The notes beneath the pieces are model-generated. The model saw only the letters and a list, made by a program, of their open reading frames with translations. It was not told where the DNA came from and made no database searches. Shown here in pieces: positions 35,216 to 43,607 of a stretch of 64,000 bases of DNA. The position numbers were made by a program, and so were the translations under genes. The number at the start of each line of letters is the position of its first letter. Positions within the stretch are counted from its first letter, which is position 1. The DNA comes from Hallerella sp963656065. Lineage in GTDB: Bacteria > Fibrobacterota > Fibrobacteria > Fibrobacterales > Fibrobacteraceae. The stretch spans positions 124,001-188,000 of the forward strand of contig CAVKGV010000003.1 of NCBI GenBank assembly GCA_963656065.1, read 5' to 3'.

Positions 35216-35557
35216 TTACAAGCCTTCGGGGTCGTCGATGATTTTTCCGCCATTGGTGCAAGCATCACAAAGGCAATAGCGGACACCTTTTTCCTTGGCA
35301 GAAATTGCCGCAGCATGCATCTTCTCGCAACCTTCCTTGCCAAATATTTCGACAGCCTTTTCCGTTGCCGTCAAGGAAATCAAATCGTCTATAAGGCAAA
35401 CGTCTTCCCGCAGTTCCTTTAGCAAGGCCTTTCCCAAAACAGCTCGCGCGGAATCACCGGCATTCAACCAAGCTTCACCGGCTTCTTTCAGTTCCTTGCA
35501 GCAGGAATTTGCCGTTATCGTCTTCTTGACGGTTTCAACGAGTTCTTCCCATTTCAT
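35216..35557 (-). CDS. small conserved protein with C-terminal CxC..C motif, unknown function
   Basis: 113 residues from the second of two consecutive ATGs, which has GGAG at better spacing. It is helical, with a Cys pair (ANSCCKELKEAG), AWLNAGD and a C-terminal YCLCDACTNGG. Similar small proteins in Clostridia carry the misleading name molecular chaperone Hsp90, but there is no ATPase domain here. The CxCxxC could bind metal. The start follows directly on the stop of the Rpn-family gene, so the two are probably cotranslated. Confidence 0.65.
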   Translation of the reverse strand: MKWEELVETVKKTITANSCCKELKEAGEAWLNAGDSARAVLGKALLKELREDVCLIDDLISLTATEKAVEIFGKEGCEKMHAAAISAKEKGVRYCLCDACTNGGKIIDDPEGL

Positions 35558-35560
35558 CAT

Positions 35561-36580
35561 TCACTCCAATTTTTGAATTTCATCTGCAGAAAGTTTGGAA
35601 GCCTTGGCTATTACTTCAATCGGAACACCTTGTTCCAGCAAGGATTTTGCCATTTCGCGGGCTTTTCGGCTTTCTCCTTCCAAAATTCCCATTTTGACCC
35701 CTTTAGCGACGCCTTTTTTCATACCTTTTTCGATACCTTTTTCAATTCCTCTTTCAATTCCTTTCGCGATACCTTTCTCGATACCTTCTTTTATGCCCTG
35801 TTCGAGTCCTTCTTTTCGCCCACTTTTAATGGCATAGTCCCGAATGGCCGCGGCATCCCATTTTGCTTTTTGCGCTTCATCGATCATTTTTTGTTCCTCT
35901 TTTGTCAATTTAGCTAGTTCCGCAACGGAAAACAAGAGTTCAAAAGGTGTCCCTGTATAGGATTCCGGCATTTTACGAAGGCTTTTGATATTCTTTAACG
36001 CATAAAGTCCCCAGTCAAGCGGAGTTCGGAGTTCCTCGAGTGTTTTCTTAAACTTTGGAAGTTCCACAAATGCAAAAGTAAGCGTCCCAATCAAGTCCGA
36101 ACAATCTCTTTCCCGAAGCTTTGCCCGACGAATATATCGATCATCACCAAAAGCTTTAAAATCCATCAACACGACGGTGATCACCGGATCTAATCCATAC
36201 AGATACCCTCTTCCCTTTTCGCCCTGGGCGACCACGGCCTGCGCCGCGTAGTAAATCGCCCGGTTCACAATGTTTTCCTGCCGCGCGAGCTGCACCTCGA
36301 CAATAAAACGCCTGCCGACAGAATCAATACAATAAAGGTCGAAAATTGTCGCCCGGTTGTCGTTCGAACCTTCGCAAAATTCCTTGTCCCGGGACTGCAC
36401 CTCGGTAATCGGGCGGTCTATTTCCCCTTCGAGAACGGCATTCAAAAGTTCGATGAGGCATATCTTGTTCGGAGAATCGGGGTCAAACGCCTTCTTGAAA
36501 GTCCGATCGAGAAGCAAGTCCGCATAGACGCCGGCACCGCGAAAATCATCATAAGTTTTCTCTTTTTCTTCAAATTCCAC
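35561..36580 (-). CDS. Rpn-family PD-(D/E)XK nuclease/putative transposase
   Basis: 339 residues from GTG at 36580, chosen because AAGGA lies 7 nt upstream. The N-terminal part has the family block ADLLLDRTFKKAFDPDSPNK, ICLIELLNAVLEG, and the nuclease core IFDLYCIDSVGRRFIVEVQL (D...E-V-Q for the PD-(D/E)XK site). The middle part carries FAFVELPKF and an ELRTPLDWGLYALKN segment. The C-terminal tail is a long run of Gly-Ile-x-Lys/Glu tetrads. These proteins are common in many copies in fibrobacters and have been described as recombination-promoting nucleases or as anti-phage factors; the role here is not known. Confidence 0.85.
   Translation of the reverse strand: MEFEEKEKTYDDFRGAGVYADLLLDRTFKKAFDPDSPNKICLIELLNAVLEGEIDRPITEVQSRDKEFCEGSNDNRATIFDLYCIDSVGRRFIVEVQLARQENIVNRAIYYAAQAVVAQGEKGRGYLYGLDPVITVVLMDFKAFGDDRYIRRAKLRERDCSDLIGTLTFAFVELPKFKKTLEELRTPLDWGLYALKNIKSLRKMPESYTGTPFELLFSVAELAKLTKEEQKMIDEAQKAKWDAAAIRDYAIKSGRKEGLEQGIKEGIEKGIAKGIERGIEKGIEKGMKKGVAKGVKMGILEGESRKAREMAKSLLEQGVPIEVIAKASKLSADEIQKLE
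35675..35812 (-). repeat. 12-nt degenerate tandem repeats coding Gly-Ile-x-Lys/Glu tetrads
   Basis: About eleven in-frame 12-nt units of the type GGTATCGAAAAA or GGAATTGAAAGA encode EGIEKGIAKGIERGIEKG and similar. Such tracts can change unit number by slippage and form amphipathic helices in the protein. Confidence 0.8.
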
Positions 36581-36850
36581 TTTATAATCCTTTTTTTTTG
36601 CGGAAACGCCTCCGCGAAAGCAAGTCCAAAATTTTTGACCCACCCTATATAACGTTCGAACTCCGAAAATATCCACAGGAATCGGCAAAAAATTTTAAAA
36701 TCGTCCCCAAAAATCAAATCCAGACTAAGATGATGCTTTTATTTGACAGTAAGGGTCTAGCTAGGAATCTTCCCGCCATCAACTCCCATTCTTCCTCAAG
36801 TTTCCCATTCTTTCTTGAATTCCTTCAAAAAATCGCATTCCAAAAAATTA
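36581..36850. other. intergenic region between the divergent Rpn-like and glycosyltransferase genes
   Basis: About 270 nt with a run of nine T at 36591-36599 next to the Rpn-like ribosome binding site. The frame of the Rpn gene is open into it, but without family sequence. Apart from the promoter elements near the two genes I see no further feature. Confidence 0.5.
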
Positions 36851-36858
36851 TATTATTG
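36851..36858 (+). promoter_or_regulatory. -10-like element TATTATTG before the GT4 gene
   Basis: TATTATTG (one mismatch to TAnnTTTG) is followed by 5 nt and the ATG at 36864. There is no ribosome binding site. Confidence 0.4.
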
Positions 36859-36863
36859 TCAAA

Positions 36864-38270
36864 ATGGCAAACAAAGATTCCACCCAGTACGATTCTCGCC
36901 CGGCAATTTTTGGAAGGGTCGTTACCAGCGTTTTCCCGAAATATTTTTCGTTCAGGCACCAGCCTCCCGGAAATCTGCGCACCTGCATGATTCCGCCAAT
37001 CGTCTTCTGGGAAGTTTTCCGCAACCTGATACCCCTTATCCGCTTGCGATTTTTTCTGAAAAAAAAACGAAAGGAACATTCCGAAGACGACATCCGTGTC
37101 GCATTCTATTCGGATAATCTCGACGAGGTAAACGGAATTGCGAACAACCTTCGCCACGTCATCTCGTTTATGCGAAAGAACGGTTACAAGGCGGCCCTCG
37201 CCGGGAACGCATTCAACACGCGCCCGCGCGGTGTTGTCGAAAACGGCTACGTGATTCTCTTGCCGCGCATTTTCAGCATGGAACAGCTCGGCTACGCAAA
37301 CAGCGAACTCGCTATCCCGCATATCGAACCGGCCCTCCGACTGATCAAGCGTTACCCGATCGATCTGATCGAACTTGAAACGCCAAGCCCCGGAGCGTGG
37401 GCTGTCGCCATCTGCGCAAAGGTCGCGGGCATCAAGGTTCTGAGCCATTACCGGACAGACGTTCCCACTTACACAAAAACGCTCGTAAAGTCCAAGTGGA
37501 TGCATCGTTACGTTCTCGCACTCATGCGGATTTTTTATCACTTCACCCGACCAGTCATCAGCCCGTGCAAAGATTACAGGGACATTCTCATCCGCGATAT
37601 CAAGGTTCCCGAAAAAGATGTTGAAATTCTCCGGCGCGGAATTCCCCTCGAAAACTTCGGTCCGGAACTTCGCGGACAAGGCACCTGGGAAAAATTTTCA
37701 GACCAGAAAGGCTGCATCCGATTTATCTATGTCGGGCGGATTTCCAAGGAAAAAAATTTGCCGCTTTTAAAGTCGCTGTGGATGGAATTCCGGAAGTCGC
37801 ACCCGGACGCGGAGCTGATGTTCGTCGGCGACGGCTGGTATCTCGATGAACTGAAAAAAGATTTCGAAAATGCGCCGGAAGTCCGCTTTGCAGGCGTCCA
37901 AGGCGGAAAAACTTTGGCGGGTCTCTACGCAGACGCAGATTTTCTCCTGTTTCCAAGCACCACGGATACGTTCGGAAATGTCGTCGTCGAAGCGCTCGCC
38001 TCGGGAACCCCGGCAATCGTGAGCGACAAGGGCGGTCCGCAAGACATCATCTTCGAAAAGGAATGCGGTTACATTCTCCCGAGCGACAGTCCCGAAGCCT
38101 GGATGCGCCAACTCGAAAAATGCGTTGAATTGAAACGCGACGAAAGCGCCTACCGAAAATTCCGCGAAAACGCCTATGCGCGCAGCAAGGATTACACGCT
38201 TGAACAGGCTGTCAAGGCGCAGTGGGATTTCTACAAAAAGGTTTATCGCCATTCTTATCGCAATCAATAA
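36864..38270 (+). CDS. GT4 glycosyltransferase
   Basis: 468 residues with a GT-B fold. After a basic, partly hydrophobic N-terminal 75 residues (with VFWEVFRNLIPLIRLRFFLK, perhaps membrane-binding) comes the N-lobe (RVAFYSDNLDEVNGIANNLR). The C-lobe has YVGRISKEKNLPLL, the PSTTDTFGNVVVEALASGTP signature and VSDKGGPQDII. TDTFGNVVVEA is seen in glycosyltransferases that act on lipids, such as the GDP-mannose/UDP-sugar diacylglycerol transferases. A role in glycolipid or envelope glycan synthesis is therefore likely, but donor and acceptor are not known. The last 70 nt overlap possible starts of mutY. Confidence 0.85.
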   Translation: MANKDSTQYDSRPAIFGRVVTSVFPKYFSFRHQPPGNLRTCMIPPIVFWEVFRNLIPLIRLRFFLKKKRKEHSEDDIRVAFYSDNLDEVNGIANNLRHVISFMRKNGYKAALAGNAFNTRPRGVVENGYVILLPRIFSMEQLGYANSELAIPHIEPALRLIKRYPIDLIELETPSPGAWAVAICAKVAGIKVLSHYRTDVPTYTKTLVKSKWMHRYVLALMRIFYHFTRPVISPCKDYRDILIRDIKVPEKDVEILRRGIPLENFGPELRGQGTWEKFSDQKGCIRFIYVGRISKEKNLPLLKSLWMEFRKSHPDAELMFVGDGWYLDELKKDFENAPEVRFAGVQGGKTLAGLYADADFLLFPSTTDTFGNVVVEALASGTPAIVSDKGGPQDIIFEKECGYILPSDSPEAWMRQLEKCVELKRDESAYRKFRENAYARSKDYTLEQAVKAQWDFYKKVYRHSYRNQ

Positions 38271-39306
38271 AGCCCTCTGCGAATGGTTCGTCGAGAACCA
38301 TGCCGAACTCCCCTGGCGGCCCAAGAATCTGTTCGCAAAGCGCGACCCTTATCTCGTCTGGATCAGCGAAACGATGTTGCAACAGACGCAGGTTTCCACG
38401 GTAAAGGACATTTTCGAAAAATGGATGCGCGACTTTCCAACGGTTGAATCTCTTGCCGATGCAAGCGAAGAATCCGTTTTCAGGCACTGGAAAGGGCTCG
38501 GCTATTATAGCCGAGCGGACAACCTTCTCCGAACGGCGCGGATTATCCGCAACCGCGGAAAATTTCCCGACTCCCGATACGATTTGGAAGCGATGCCGGG
38601 CATCGGCGCCTATACAGCCGGAGCGATTCTCAGTCTGGCATTTCACAGACCGGAAGCGATTCTCGACGGGAACCTCATCCGCATTTTTTCGAGGATTTAC
38701 GGCTGGGACTTCTTACCGACCGACGGCGCCTCCGCAAAAAAGATTTACTGGGAAAAAGCAAAGTTCTGGGCAAAAGCCAAGGACGCATTTCTCACAAACG
38801 AAGCCCTGATGGAACTCGGGCGGACGGTCTGCAAAAAGGCGCATCCCGACTGCAAAAAATGCCCGATTCAAAAAATCTGCCAGGCGTTTTTGGAAAACAG
38901 ACAGGAAGAACTTCCTCCAAAGAAAAAGATCCGGTATGAATCGTGGAGCGGTTTCGCCCTCGTACTTTTTGACGCGGAAGGAAACATCCTTCTCAAAATA
39001 TCGCCCGATTCGCCTTTTCTCAAAAAGCACTTGACTTTTCCCCTGTTCGAATATGCGGACGTCTATCGGGACGTTTTTCCCGGCATCGCCGAAAAGGTAG
39101 TTCCCTTCGAAAACATCAAACGTTTCCGTTTTGTGGGAACGGTCAGCCATTCCATCACACGGTACAAAATTTCGTGCCGGGTTCTTTGCGCAGAAGTCAA
39201 AACGCGCGAAGGCGTCGACGGAGAATGGATTTCAAAGGACGAGGTCTCCCAGAAAATCGTTTCCAGCTTCGGTCATAAAATCCTAGTTTTATCACATGCT
39301 TTCTGA
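38200..39306 (+). CDS. mutY: A/G-specific adenine glycosylase MutY
   Basis: 368 residues from TTG at 38200 (AAGGA 8 nt upstream), or 351 from an ATT at 38251, which would give the family's usual N-terminus; the start is unsettled. The catalytic Glu is in ISETMLQQTQV. The helix-hairpin-helix with catalytic Asp reads MPGIGAYTAGAILSL and AILDGNLIRIFSRI. The [4Fe-4S] cluster is C-x6-C-x2-C-x5-C (CKKAHPDCKKCPIQKIC). A C-terminal MutT-like domain follows. It removes adenine mispaired with 8-oxoguanine. It overlaps the glycosyltransferase gene upstream and, by 11 nt, the CoA transferase gene downstream. Confidence 0.92.
   Translation: MNRLSRRSGISTKRFIAILIAINKALCEWFVENHAELPWRPKNLFAKRDPYLVWISETMLQQTQVSTVKDIFEKWMRDFPTVESLADASEESVFRHWKGLGYYSRADNLLRTARIIRNRGKFPDSRYDLEAMPGIGAYTAGAILSLAFHRPEAILDGNLIRIFSRIYGWDFLPTDGASAKKIYWEKAKFWAKAKDAFLTNEALMELGRTVCKKAHPDCKKCPIQKICQAFLENRQEELPPKKKIRYESWSGFALVLFDAEGNILLKISPDSPFLKKHLTFPLFEYADVYRDVFPGIAEKVVPFENIKRFRFVGTVSHSITRYKISCRVLCAEVKTREGVDGEWISKDEVSQKIVSSFGHKILVLSHAF
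39284..39291 (+). promoter_or_regulatory. -10-like element TAGTTTTA inside the 3' end of mutY
   Basis: TAGTTTTA (one mismatch to TAnnTTTG) lies 4 nt before the ATG of the CoA transferase gene, within the last codons of mutY. It suggests a separate leaderless start for the CoA transferase. Confidence 0.4.
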
Positions 39307-40786
39307 TATCTCATTTAGGGAAATGTCCGCAGAGGAAGCCGCGGGACTCATCCAAAACGGAGAAATTCTAGGCGTTTCCGGTTTTACGCTCGCCGGCTAC
39401 CCGAAAGCGGTCCCGACAGCCCTCGCAAAGCGCGCCAAGGCTTTTCACGAAGCGGGAAAGCCTTTTCAGGTTACGCTTTTTTCGGGAGCCTCGACCGGCG
39501 ACGAATGCGACGGAGAACTCGCCCGGGCAAACGCCATCCGATGGAGAGCGCCCTACCAGTCGAGCAAGGATCTGCGAAACGCGATTAACCGCGGAGATGT
39601 TTTCTATACCGATGCGCATCTAGGCGTGATGGGAAGGCTCGTCCGAAGCGGATTTTTGCCAAGGCCGACAATAGCCATCGTCGAAGCGACGGACGTTTCA
39701 AACGATGGGAAAATCTACCTTTCCTCGTCCTGCGGGAATTCTATCGAGTTTCTCCAGGCCGCGGACCGGATCATTGTCGAATGGAATTCCGCCTATGGAG
39801 ATTCCCTTTTCGGAATACACGACTGCTACTTGCCCGAACTTCCTCCACATACTCAACCGATTCCCGTTATGCGGATTCTCGACCGAGTCGGAAAGCATTT
39901 TGTCCAGGTTCCCCCGCAAAAAATCGCAGCGATCGTCCGTACAAACCGCCACGATTCCATCCGACCGTTCACGGAACCCGACGAAATTTCAAAAAATATC
40001 GCCGGGCAAATCCTTGAATTTTTAGACCACGAGCAAAAAAAAGGTCGCTTGCCCAAAGGACTCCCCTACCAGAGCGGCGTCGGCAATGTCGCAAATGCAG
40101 TGCTCACGGCAATGGCTCGCGACGAAAAGCAGGAACCGGTAAGCCTCTTCACCGAAGTCATCCAGGAAGCGGTCTTTGAACTAATCCGCACGGACAAGCT
40201 CATCGGAGCAAGCGGCACCGCCCTTACGTGTTCCGAAAGCGCCTGGAAATTTTTCCGGGAAAACCCCACCCTCAAAAAAAAATTCATCCTCCGTGCCCAA
40301 GATGTTTCCAACCATCCCGAAGTCATCCGCCGCCTAGGGGTCATCTCCATGAATACAGCCCTCGAATGCGACATTTTCGGCAATGTAAATTCTTCGCACG
40401 TGAGCGGTTCCTCCATCATGAACGGGATCGGCGGGTCCGCCGACTTTTCAAGGAACGCCCTTCTCGGATTTTTCATGACTCCTTCGACGGCAAAAAACGG
40501 CACCATCAGCGCGATAGTCCCCTACGTTTCGCACGTTGACCACACCGACCACGAAACGAACATTTTTGTCACGGAACAGGGCCTCGCCGACCTCCGCGGA
40601 AAAGATCCGGTCTCCCGCGCCCGGGAAATCATCGACAAATGCGCCCATCCCGATTATCGTCCACAACTGAACGATTTTTTAAATTACAGCATGGCCTCTT
40701 CGAAAGGAAAGCACATTCCCATCGCTCTTGACCGGGCGTTCAATATGCATTTGAATTTTCTTTCGACCGGGACGATGAAAAAATAA
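39296..40786 (+). CDS. succinyl-CoA:acetate (or propionate) CoA-transferase
   Basis: 496 residues of the acetyl-CoA hydrolase/transferase family, the size of succinyl-CoA:acetate CoA-transferase. Landmarks are ILGVSGFTLAGYPKAVPTAL, the catalytic Glu region VSLFTEVIQEAVFELI, and GNVNSSHVSGSSIMNGIGGS followed by VPYVSHVDHTDHETN. These enzymes move CoA between succinate and acetate or propionate. Just downstream lies the methylmalonyl-CoA decarboxylase operon, so propionyl-CoA:succinate transfer in a succinate-propionate route is plausible. Confidence 0.88.
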   Translation: MLSDISFREMSAEEAAGLIQNGEILGVSGFTLAGYPKAVPTALAKRAKAFHEAGKPFQVTLFSGASTGDECDGELARANAIRWRAPYQSSKDLRNAINRGDVFYTDAHLGVMGRLVRSGFLPRPTIAIVEATDVSNDGKIYLSSSCGNSIEFLQAADRIIVEWNSAYGDSLFGIHDCYLPELPPHTQPIPVMRILDRVGKHFVQVPPQKIAAIVRTNRHDSIRPFTEPDEISKNIAGQILEFLDHEQKKGRLPKGLPYQSGVGNVANAVLTAMARDEKQEPVSLFTEVIQEAVFELIRTDKLIGASGTALTCSESAWKFFRENPTLKKKFILRAQDVSNHPEVIRRLGVISMNTALECDIFGNVNSSHVSGSSIMNGIGGSADFSRNALLGFFMTPSTAKNGTISAIVPYVSHVDHTDHETNIFVTEQGLADLRGKDPVSRAREIIDKCAHPDYRPQLNDFLNYSMASSKGKHIPIALDRAFNMHLNFLSTGTMKK

Positions 40787-40847
40787 CGCAACACTTTGGA
40801 ATACTATTTTTCATTTATATAGATTAGAATCCCAAAGGAATCTTGAA

Positions 40848-42401
40848 ATGGCTATTAGACAAGAATTATTAGATCAGCTAGAAGAACGTCGCAAGTTTGC
40901 CCTTTCCTCTGGCTCCAGTCCGGACAAGCTCGAAGCCCGCCATGCGAAAGGGCTTCTCTCCGCCCGCGAACGCATCGACGAGATTGTCGATGCAGGTTCG
41001 TTCCAGGAAGCGGGGATGCACGTTGATCACGATGTTCGCGGTTTTGGTTTTGAAAAGAAACGTCTCGCCGGCGATGGCGTCGTCACGGGCATCGGAAACG
41101 TCGAAGGACGTCCGGTGACAGTCATTTCCCAGGACTTTATGGTGAGCGGAGGATCTCTCGGCAGCCGTCACGCCCAGAAGATGTCCGAAGCGATGCAGCG
41201 CGCAATCGAACTCGGCACCCCGATTATCAGCGTGAACGATTCCGGCGGAGCGCGCATCCAGGAAGGCGTAAAGAGCCTCGCCGGCTACGGCAAAGTATTC
41301 CGGGCGAACGTTCTCGCATCGGGCGTCGTTCCCCAGATTGCGGTCATCGCAGGTCCCTGCGCCGGAGGAGCCTCCTACAGTCCGGCTCTGATGGACTTCT
41401 GCATCCAGCTCAAGGACAATTCGAACATGTTCATCTGCGGTCCGCAGGTGATCAAGGCTTCGACCGGAGAAGAAGCTCCTCTCGACAAGTTCGCCACGGC
41501 AAACGCCCACGCGACCGTCTCCGGCAACATCCACTTTGTCGCAAACGACGACAAGCACGCGGCGCAGATTATCAAGAAGCTCCTGAGCTTCCTCCCGTCG
41601 AACAACATGGAGCCGCCTCCGCATAAACTAACCGACATTTCCCTCGAAGACGATTTCGGGATGAACGAGATTATCCCCGAAGACGGCAACCATCCGCTCG
41701 ATGTCTATCAGGTCATCGAACGCCTTGTCGATCCGGGAGAATGGCTCGAAGTCAAGCGGGACTTTGCCAAGAATCTGGTCGTAGGTTTCGCTCGAATCAA
41801 CGGCATGGTCGTCGGCATCGTCGCGAACCAGCCCAAGTTTAAAGCGGGATGCCTCGATATCGATTCGTCGGACAAGGGCGCGGAATTCGTCATGTTCTGC
41901 GACGCGTTCAACATCCCAATCGTAACGCTGACCGACGTCCCGGGCTTCATGCCAGGTCTCGCCCAGGAGCGCGGGGGAATCATCCGCCATGGAGCAAAAA
42001 TGCTCTTCGCTTACGCGAGCTGCACGGTTCCGCTCGTCACGGTCATCATGCGCAAGGCTTACGGCGGAGCCTATATCGCCATGGCGTCCAAGGATTTGGG
42101 AGGCGACGTCGTCTATGCATGGCCCACTGCGGAAATCGCCGTGATGGGAGCCGAAGGCGCCGCCAAGATTATCTACAAGAAAGAACTCGCCGCGGCAGAA
42201 GACAAGGACGCTCTCTACAAAAAGCTCGTCGCCGATTACCGCGAAAAGTTCTCCAAGCCTTACCAGGCAGCGGAATCCGGCATCATCACCGATGTCATCA
42301 ATCCCGCCGAAACCCGTTCCAAAATTTCGCTCGCCCTGAGAACCCTTCTCTCGAAGCGTGTAAAACGTCCTAACAAAAAACATGGATTAAGCCCGCTATG
42401 A
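40848..42401 (+). CDS. mmdA: methylmalonyl-CoA decarboxylase alpha subunit (carboxyltransferase)
   Basis: 517 residues of the biotin-dependent acyl-CoA carboxyltransferase family (PccB/MmdA). Signatures: KLEARHAKGLLSARERIDEI, SGGSLGSRHAQKMSEAM, NDSGGARIQEGV, AGPCAGGASYSPALMDF, TDVPGFMPG and MRKAYGGAYIAMASKDLGGD. It transfers the carboxyl group of methylmalonyl-CoA to biotin on the carrier subunit. The following genes for an OadG-like subunit, a biotin carrier and a sodium-pump beta subunit decide between decarboxylase and carboxylase in favour of the former. AAGGA precedes the ATG. Confidence 0.9.
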   Translation: MAIRQELLDQLEERRKFALSSGSSPDKLEARHAKGLLSARERIDEIVDAGSFQEAGMHVDHDVRGFGFEKKRLAGDGVVTGIGNVEGRPVTVISQDFMVSGGSLGSRHAQKMSEAMQRAIELGTPIISVNDSGGARIQEGVKSLAGYGKVFRANVLASGVVPQIAVIAGPCAGGASYSPALMDFCIQLKDNSNMFICGPQVIKASTGEEAPLDKFATANAHATVSGNIHFVANDDKHAAQIIKKLLSFLPSNNMEPPPHKLTDISLEDDFGMNEIIPEDGNHPLDVYQVIERLVDPGEWLEVKRDFAKNLVVGFARINGMVVGIVANQPKFKAGCLDIDSSDKGAEFVMFCDAFNIPIVTLTDVPGFMPGLAQERGGIIRHGAKMLFAYASCTVPLVTVIMRKAYGGAYIAMASKDLGGDVVYAWPTAEIAVMGAEGAAKIIYKKELAAAEDKDALYKKLVADYREKFSKPYQAAESGIITDVINPAETRSKISLALRTLLSKRVKRPNKKHGLSPL

Positions 42402-43189
42402 CAACAACAACAGAACAACTCGACAGCGCACAGCCGATTGTTTCCGCAGGTCCGTACCCCGTTCCTGCGCGCTTCAAGGAACAGTTGGCAAACCTCCCCG
42501 ATTCTATCAGCGCACCCATCGAGAAGCAGCTCCAGCTGATGCCCGATTCGACCGTGATGCAGATCTACGAATCCGGGCACAAGGTTTCCGTTCTCTACAA
42601 GACAAACGCGGAATCCCGCGAAGCGAACGCCCGACAGGACAGCCTGGCGAACGCAAGCGGAAAGCATGCGCTTCCCATCGCGAAAGCGAAGCTCGGGACC
42701 GAATACGTCACGGAACAGGGAACAACCGAAACTTTCACAATCGGAAAGCTCGTGGAATTCCAGGCGACGGGACTCATCATCGTGATGCTCGTTATCATTG
42801 GGCTTTGCCTTCTGACATACTTGGTGAACTATATCTTGAACAAGTTCATCCTTTCCCGGATGTCAAAGCCCAAAGCGGAAAGCGTCCCGGTCGAAGCCCC
42901 CAAGGCGCAACCGATCGCTCCGGCGAAATGCACGCTTGACCCGAATGCGCCGAGCGTTCATCCGGGCTTCACCAACAAGCAGCTCCAAGCCTTTTTGAGC
43001 GTTGCGGCGGTTTCCGCTCTCGATGTTCATCCGGGCCTTTCGAACGAGCAGCTCGCCGTCATCTTTGCAGTCGCAGCAGCCGAAGTTCTCGGCGGTCCGT
43101 GCCGCGTTATCAAATTCAAACCACAACAGGCGACAGAATGGGCATGGACAACCCAGGGTCGCGCAGAATTAATCACCAACGGGCTTTAA
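42398..43189 (+). CDS. mmdD: methylmalonyl-CoA decarboxylase delta subunit, OadG-like, with duplicated C-terminal module
   Basis: 263 residues. One membrane helix (about 122-148, with TGLIIVMLVIIGLCLLTYLV) is the OadG/MmdD anchor. The N-terminal 115 residues are extracytoplasmic in prediction and not recognised. After the helix come two copies of a helical unit, VHPGFTNKQLQAFLSVAAVS and VHPGLSNEQLAVIFAVAAAE, and a tail ending in a TxxGR-like TTQGRAELI. In Veillonella the small epsilon subunit resembles the delta C-terminus; here two such units seem fused in one chain. The ATG overlaps the mmdA stop (ATGA). It tethers the complex to the membrane. Confidence 0.8.
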   Translation: MTTTTEQLDSAQPIVSAGPYPVPARFKEQLANLPDSISAPIEKQLQLMPDSTVMQIYESGHKVSVLYKTNAESREANARQDSLANASGKHALPIAKAKLGTEYVTEQGTTETFTIGKLVEFQATGLIIVMLVIIGLCLLTYLVNYILNKFILSRMSKPKAESVPVEAPKAQPIAPAKCTLDPNAPSVHPGFTNKQLQAFLSVAAVSALDVHPGLSNEQLAVIFAVAAAEVLGGPCRVIKFKPQQATEWAWTTQGRAELITNGL

Positions 43190-43204
43190 GCCAAGGCAGG
43201 AAAT

Positions 43205-43597
43205 ATGAAAAAGACAATCCGAATCAGTTTCGAAGGCAAGAGCTACGACGTCGAAGTCGAAGTTCTCGATGGAAATCAGGCTACAAAGGTTTCCGCACCC
43301 GTATCGGTCGCTCCGGCATCTGTCGCAGCCCCGGTTGCAGCAGCCCCCGCACCGGTCGCAGCTCCTGCAGCGGCTCCGGCAGGCGGCACCCCGGTTCCCA
43401 GCCCGATGATGGGAATCGTATTCAAGCTCAAAGTCAAAGTCGGCGATGCCGTGAAGATGAACCAGGAAATCGCCGTGCTCGAAGCGATGAAAATGGAAAA
43501 TTCGATCGTCTGCCCCTGTGACGGAACAGTCGCCTCCATCGCTGTCAAGGAACAGGAATCCGTCTCGGAAGGCCAAGTCCTGATGACAATCGCATAA
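43205..43597 (+). CDS. mmdC: biotin carboxyl carrier subunit of methylmalonyl-CoA decarboxylase
   Basis: 130 residues. A short N-terminal domain (KTIRISFEGKSYDVEVEVLD) is joined by an Ala/Pro linker (about residues 30-62) to a biotinyl domain with VLEAMKMENSI, Lys in MKM being the biotin site. It shuttles the carboxyl group from MmdA to the membrane beta subunit. AGGA precedes the ATG. It lies 15 nt after mmdD and 10 nt before mmdB. Confidence 0.93.
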   Translation: MKKTIRISFEGKSYDVEVEVLDGNQATKVSAPVSVAPASVAAPVAAAPAPVAAPAAAPAGGTPVPSPMMGIVFKLKVKVGDAVKMNQEIAVLEAMKMENSIVCPCDGTVASIAVKEQESVSEGQVLMTIA

Positions 43598-43607
43598 GGA
43601 ACGCGCT

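Noticed and set aside
35216..35557. Hsp90 chaperone annotation for the small Cys protein
   Set aside because: At 113 residues with no ATPase domain, the name carried by similar short proteins is misleading.
35675..35812. CRISPR-like or satellite repeat
   Set aside because: The 12-nt periodicity is in frame and codes for the glycine-tetrad tail of the Rpn-family protein.
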